Shown: in pieces, positions 60,222-64,000 of the stretch
How positions within the stretch are numbered: the stretch's first letter is position 1
Layout of the letters: each line of letters begins with the position of its first letter
Made by a program: the position numbers and the translations under genes
Notes under the pieces: generated by a model
Told to the model about the DNA's origin: nothing
Database searches by the model: none
The model's input: only the letters and a program-made list of their open reading frames with translations
Assembly (NCBI GenBank): GCA_034437555.1
Contig: DAOTTQ010000070.1
Span: 1 to 64,000, forward strand
Reading direction: 5' to 3'
Origin: JANWYT01 sp034437555
Lineage (GTDB): Bacteria > Chloroflexota > Anaerolineae > Aggregatilineales > Phototrophicaceae
DNA length: 64,000 nt

Positions 60222-63200
60222 ATGCCCATTTTGCCCCCCAAAACCCCACAAATTCTTGGCAACCGTTATTTACTTCAAAATCAGTTAGGGGCGGGTGCAA
60301 TGGGCGTGGTGTATCGCGCGGAAGACCGCCTGACCCGTGAAACGGTTGCGCTTAAGCGCGTGATTGCACATGACCAAAGTATGAACACACGCCTAGCCTT
60401 AGCGCGTGAATTTCAAACACTGGCAAGCCTGCGCCACCCTAATATTATGAGCGTGATTGATTATGGGTTTGATGAAACGCAACGCCCTTACTTTGTCATG
60501 CCCTTGCTAGAAGATGCCAAAGACATTAAGCAAGCCGCAAAATCACTGGATTCTTTTGGCAAGTTGCGCTTGATAATACAGCTTTTGCAGGCATTGGCTT
60601 ATTTGCACCGCAGGGGGATTGTTCACAGAGACCTTAAGCCCGCCAACGTGCTTATTACGCAAGACAATATGCTAAAGGTGCTGGACTTTGGGCTTGCCGT
60701 AGAGCTAGAAAAAGCCAAAGAGATTAGCGGCACACTGCTTTATATTGCCCCAGAGGTTTTACGGATGGATGGTGCAAGCCCCGCCAGTGACTTGTATTCG
60801 GTGGGCATTATTGCCTTTGAATTGTTCGCGCAGGTTCACCCGTATGATGCCACCGATACCGCCGAACTGGTGCAAAATATCATCCTTAAAGACCCCGACC
60901 TATCGCTGATAGAGAAAACAACGGGTGACCTTTCTAAACAAAACATCGAATCCCTCAAAGCCGTTATTGGGCGATTGGTGGCAAAAGAACCCGAAGAACG
61001 CTATCAAGAGGCGTATGATGCCATTTACGCGCTTAGTAACGCTATCGAGCGCACCGCCCCCCTAGAAAACGAAGCCATCCGCGAGAGTTTTTTGCAAAGT
61101 GCGCGGTTTGTAGGGCGCAATAAAGAGCTAGGAACACTGACCAACGCTTTAGAAGAAACGCTAAAAGGCACAGGAAGCCAATGGCTGATTGCCGGCGAAA
61201 GTGGCATTGGCAAGTCTCGGTTATTGGATGAACTACGTAATTTAGCCATTGTGCGCGGTGCAATTGTGGTACGTGGGCAAGAAATCGCAGAAAACGGCGC
61301 GCCCTATCAGCTATGGCAAGACCCCATTCGGCGCATTTTGCTTGCCAACCCCATCGACGACCTGCAAGCCAGTGTCTTGCGTGACATTGTGCCAGACATT
61401 AGCGACATTTTAGACCGTTATATCCCTTTTATCACGCAAATTGACGCAAAAGACGCACGCCAACGGCTTGCCATTGCTATAGCAGATTTATTTACCAAAA
61501 CACAAAAGCCCATTCTGCTAATTTTAGAGGATATTCAGTGGTCAAACGAAAGCCTAGAACCGATTCACATTTTGAGGCGCACCGCAAACGCCCCTCTGAT
61601 GCTGGTGGCAAGCTACCGCACAGATGAAGAAGTGGATGTGGCGCAGATTTTCCCACAAATGGACTTTATCCGTTTGCAACGCCTAACAACGTCCGCCATC
61701 CGCGAACTAACCACTTCAATGCTAGGCAGTCGTAGCACAAACGCTAACGTGATTGACCTGCTAGAACGTGAAACCGAAGGCAATATCTTCTTTCTAGTCG
61801 AAACCGTTCGCGCCCTTGCCGAAGATGCCGGTAGCCTAAGCGATGTGGGAAATATGACGTTACCCTCGCACGTTTTCGCAGGGGGCGTGCAACAAGTGGT
61901 CAATCGGCGTTTGGGGCTTGTGCCTGCCTATTATCGCCCCTTACTGGAATTGGCGGCAGTCAATGGGCGCGTGCTAGACCTGAATGTTCTGCACGCCACT
62001 TCACCCAACGAACACCTTGAAGATTGGCTAACAACCTGTGCTAACGTGGACGTTTTTACCAATTGGGACGGCAAATGGCGTTTTAGCCATGATAAATTGC
62101 GTGAAGCCCTGCTGAATGATATGGCAGATGACCAACGGCGCAAAAATCATGAGCAAGTTGCGCAAGCCATTGAAACCGCCTACCCTAACGATGCTAATCA
62201 AGCACACGCTTTAGCAGACCATTGGCGCGTGGCGGGCAATCTCGCCAAAGAAGCGCACTACGCCCTGATAGCCGGCGAGATTGCCCTTAATGTCGGTAGT
62301 TTTGTTGAATCACTGGGCTTGTTCAAAAGGGCATTGCGTGGTTTGGACGGCGAGAAACCCATTACGCGGGCGCATCGTGGCATGGGCGATGCCTATGAGG
62401 GGTTAAGCCAATACGGTGAGGCAATAGAACACTACGAAAAAAGCCGACAACTGGCAGAATCTTTAGCGGACTTGGCGGGCGTAGCCGCCGCCTTTGATGG
62501 CATTGGGGGCGTAGAAGAAAAACGCGGCGACCTTGCCAGCGCAGAAACACATCTTAACCAAGCCCTTGAGATTGCCCGAAAAATTAGTGATACCCACCTT
62601 ATCGCCGATACACTTAACGGCATTGGCACACTTTATGCCAAGCGTGGCAGCTTAACGCAAGCGCAAACCTACTACGAAGAAGCTCTCGCCCTACGGCGCG
62701 ACATCAACGATAAACGGGGCATTGCCGCCACGCTCAATAACTTAGGTGTTATTCAAAACTTCTTTGGCAACCACGCCCAAGCCCGAATCTACTATGAAGA
62801 AGCTCTCGCCTTAAGGCGTGATATTGATGACAAACGGGGCATTGCTGCCACCCTTAGCAATATCGGCATTGTAGTAAAAACCATCGAAAACCACAAAGCG
62901 GCGCGTGTGTACTACGATGAAGCCATCAGCATTTTTCGTAAAATTGGCGATTTACACGGGGTCGCTACGCTCTTAAATAACTTGGGAGCATTGCTTTTAG
63001 AACAACGCGAGTTTGACGATGCTTTACTTTGCTACCAAGAGTGCCTAAGCATTGTGCGCTCTATTGGTGATGAACGCAGCAGTGGCTACGCGCTCCACAA
63101 TATCGGGCGGATTCACTTAGCACAAGGTGATTTTATGCAGGCAAAAGCGCACTGTGAAGAAGCCATTAAAACGCTGGTTTCTGTGGGGGATAAACGAGGC

Positions 63201-63680
63201 ATTGCCGATGCTAAAAAAGATTTGGGCATTACGCTAACGCGGCTAGGCGGTATTTTGAACGCCCACCAACAGCTTCTTGAAGCCCTTGAGCAATGGCGTG
63301 TGGTAGGTGACAAAGTGGGCATTACACAAACGCTTAAAGCCCTCAGCAAGTGGCATATTGCCAACGCAACGTTTGACGAGGCATTTGCAGTCCTCAAAGA
63401 AGCGTATCAAGAGGCAAGCACTGCCCCTCTTTTGCAAAAACATCACGTGCTATCTGCGTTTGCAGAAGTCACCAATCAGATGGGCAAGCCCACGCTTGCT
63501 GCACGTATCATTGGGTTTTTGGGCGTGCAAAGCATCACAAACCCCAACCTGCGCCACGAGATAGGACAAATAGACAAAGAAACGCGAGCCATGCTCTCTA
63601 CTCAGAACTATGGAATAGCCCTTAGTGAAGGGGCAAGGCTCACGATTGCAGACCTTGAAACCGAGCTAATCAAATCCTAG
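60222..63680 (+). CDS. Ser/Thr kinase - AAA ATPase - TPR protein
   Basis: This 1152-residue soluble protein has three parts. The kinase (about 15-280) is intact: LGAGAMGVVYRAED, Lys45, HRDLKPANV at 135, DFG at 155-157, GTLLYIAPE. An AAA_16-type ATPase follows (GESGIGKSR at 325-333; LLILEDIQW as Walker B). At least eight TPRs lie over about 690-1090, two nearly identical (YYEEALALRRDI, DKRGIAATL). The plan resembles PknB/LuxR-type sensory ATPases such as the kinase-guanylate family, but with no effector domain at the end. The ATG at 60222 with AGGAAG 5 bases before is preferred to 60195. TPRs probably bind a partner that controls the kinase. Confidence 0.9.
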   Translation: MPILPPKTPQILGNRYLLQNQLGAGAMGVVYRAEDRLTRETVALKRVIAHDQSMNTRLALAREFQTLASLRHPNIMSVIDYGFDETQRPYFVMPLLEDAKDIKQAAKSLDSFGKLRLIIQLLQALAYLHRRGIVHRDLKPANVLITQDNMLKVLDFGLAVELEKAKEISGTLLYIAPEVLRMDGASPASDLYSVGIIAFELFAQVHPYDATDTAELVQNIILKDPDLSLIEKTTGDLSKQNIESLKAVIGRLVAKEPEERYQEAYDAIYALSNAIERTAPLENEAIRESFLQSARFVGRNKELGTLTNALEETLKGTGSQWLIAGESGIGKSRLLDELRNLAIVRGAIVVRGQEIAENGAPYQLWQDPIRRILLANPIDDLQASVLRDIVPDISDILDRYIPFITQIDAKDARQRLAIAIADLFTKTQKPILLILEDIQWSNESLEPIHILRRTANAPLMLVASYRTDEEVDVAQIFPQMDFIRLQRLTTSAIRELTTSMLGSRSTNANVIDLLERETEGNIFFLVETVRALAEDAGSLSDVGNMTLPSHVFAGGVQQVVNRRLGLVPAYYRPLLELAAVNGRVLDLNVLHATSPNEHLEDWLTTCANVDVFTNWDGKWRFSHDKLREALLNDMADDQRRKNHEQVAQAIETAYPNDANQAHALADHWRVAGNLAKEAHYALIAGEIALNVGSFVESLGLFKRALRGLDGEKPITRAHRGMGDAYEGLSQYGEAIEHYEKSRQLAESLADLAGVAAAFDGIGGVEEKRGDLASAETHLNQALEIARKISDTHLIADTLNGIGTLYAKRGSLTQAQTYYEEALALRRDINDKRGIAATLNNLGVIQNFFGNHAQARIYYEEALALRRDIDDKRGIAATLSNIGIVVKTIENHKAARVYYDEAISIFRKIGDLHGVATLLNNLGALLLEQREFDDALLCYQECLSIVRSIGDERSSGYALHNIGRIHLAQGDFMQAKAHCEEAIKTLVSVGDKRGIADAKKDLGITLTRLGGILNAHQQLLEALEQWRVVGDKVGITQTLKALSKWHIANATFDEAFAVLKEAYQEASTAPLLQKHHVLSAFAEVTNQMGKPTLAARIIGFLGVQSITNPNLRHEIGQIDKETRAMLSTQNYGIALSEGARLTIADLETELIKS

Positions 63681-63686
63681 CAAGGC

Positions 63687-64000
63687 TTATTGCTGCTGTT
63701 GCTCTTGTTGATCGGTTTGTAGCTGTTGTGATTCTATTGACCAATCCACAGGCGATTGTAGGCGTTCTTCGATTAGTGGCAATTGAGATAACTCCTCTAC
63801 GCTAACAGCAACCTCTAGCATCGTATCGGCTTCCCCTCTAAAAACGCCTTTCGTGGGGGGAACATCGGCATAATCACGCCCTACCGCCACACGAATATGA
63901 CGTTCTGCACAAGAAACGTTGTTGGTGGGGTCAAACCCCACCCACCCCAATGAAGGAAACCACACTTCCACCCACGCATGAGAGGCATCTGCTGCAGAGC
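63687..64000 (-). CDS. Transglutaminase-like protein, C-terminal part
   Basis: Partial: the gene enters from beyond the right edge. The visible 104 residues include DASHAWVEVWFPSLGWVGFD, which holds the His and Asp of the transglutaminase Cys-His-Asp triad. CAERHIRVAVGRDYADVPP follows, typical of bacterial transglutaminase-like (SgcJ/YebA type) proteins. The catalytic Cys would lie outside the window. The tail is a Gln-rich stretch (TDQQEQQQQ). It is convergent with the kinase gene, 6 bp away. Such proteins act as peptidases or cross-linkers; the role here is unknown. Confidence 0.85.
   Translation of the reverse strand, partial: SAADASHAWVEVWFPSLGWVGFDPTNNVSCAERHIRVAVGRDYADVPPTKGVFRGEADTMLEVAVSVEELSQLPLIEERLQSPVDWSIESQQLQTDQQEQQQQ

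Noticed and set aside
62660..63240. CRISPR-like spacing of similar DNA segments
   Set aside because: The repeats are TPR codons with a protein-level period, and spacer lengths and sequences are not CRISPR-like.

Overview
The window reads as chromosomal DNA of a Chloroflexota bacterium, most likely Anaerolineae-like. This is inferred from gene content, with no marker gene to prove it. The pointers are many secreted proteins with bacterial SH3 domains, very large Ser/Thr kinases fused to STAND or AAA ATPases with WD40 or TPR tails, a CASTOR/POLLUX-type channel, a two-domain FtsX permease and UgpB-type sugar uptake. Coding density is high, genes lie on both strands, and several convergent pairs overlap or nearly touch. 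No rRNA, tRNA, CRISPR array or intact mobile element was recognised.

Left part (1-9.2 kb). The edge holds decayed material: a stop-interrupted frame at 1-117 and the N-terminus of an IS4-type transposase at 242-406. A SIMPL-domain protein follows. Then comes a padR-modA-modB molybdate uptake operon on the minus strand, whose 3' end is joined to an IS3-family relic where a modC ATPase gene would be expected. At 4.2-8.9 kb are three paralogous secreted SGNH-type hydrolases (two with SH3 domains) and a fourth secreted SH3 protein. A decayed gene with an in-frame TGA lies at 8993-9139.

Middle part (9.2-33 kb). A probable pseudokinase/coiled-coil protein is followed 6 bp later by a membrane-anchored thrombospondin-type-3/SH3-like protein and by arginase. 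Minus-strand genes then encode a Ca2+-type P-ATPase, a TPR histidine kinase coupled to a flippase-like membrane protein, and a polytopic membrane protein. After a sugar-nucleotide epimerase come a 1481-residue kinase-STAND-WD40 protein with 14 WD40 repeats, a small unknown protein, an unusual C-terminal J-domain protein overlapping a DUF362-like gene, and a MacB/LolD-type ABC pair.

Right part (33-64 kb). This holds a small secreted protein, a clostripain-like protease, a UgpB/A/E-type sugar ABC system, Tex, and a damaged histidine kinase with two single-domain response regulators. The kinase was truncated by an IS66 remnant and has lost an internal segment. Next is a zinc/manganese-type ABC operon. 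Its second permease carries a six-cysteine zinc-ribbon-like insert and a C-terminal DtxR-like winged helix, and the operon is preceded by a strong promoter and DtxR-like sites. The rest comprises chorismate mutase/DAHP synthase, two glycosyltransferases, the CASTOR/POLLUX-like channel, a FAS1/DUF4397 secreted protein, a heterodimeric ABC exporter with one degenerate ATP site, a kinase-AAA-TPR protein and a transglutaminase-like gene cut by the window end.

The most novel-looking items are the doubly modified metal-transporter permease with its promoter sites, and the pseudokinase/TSP3 gene pair.
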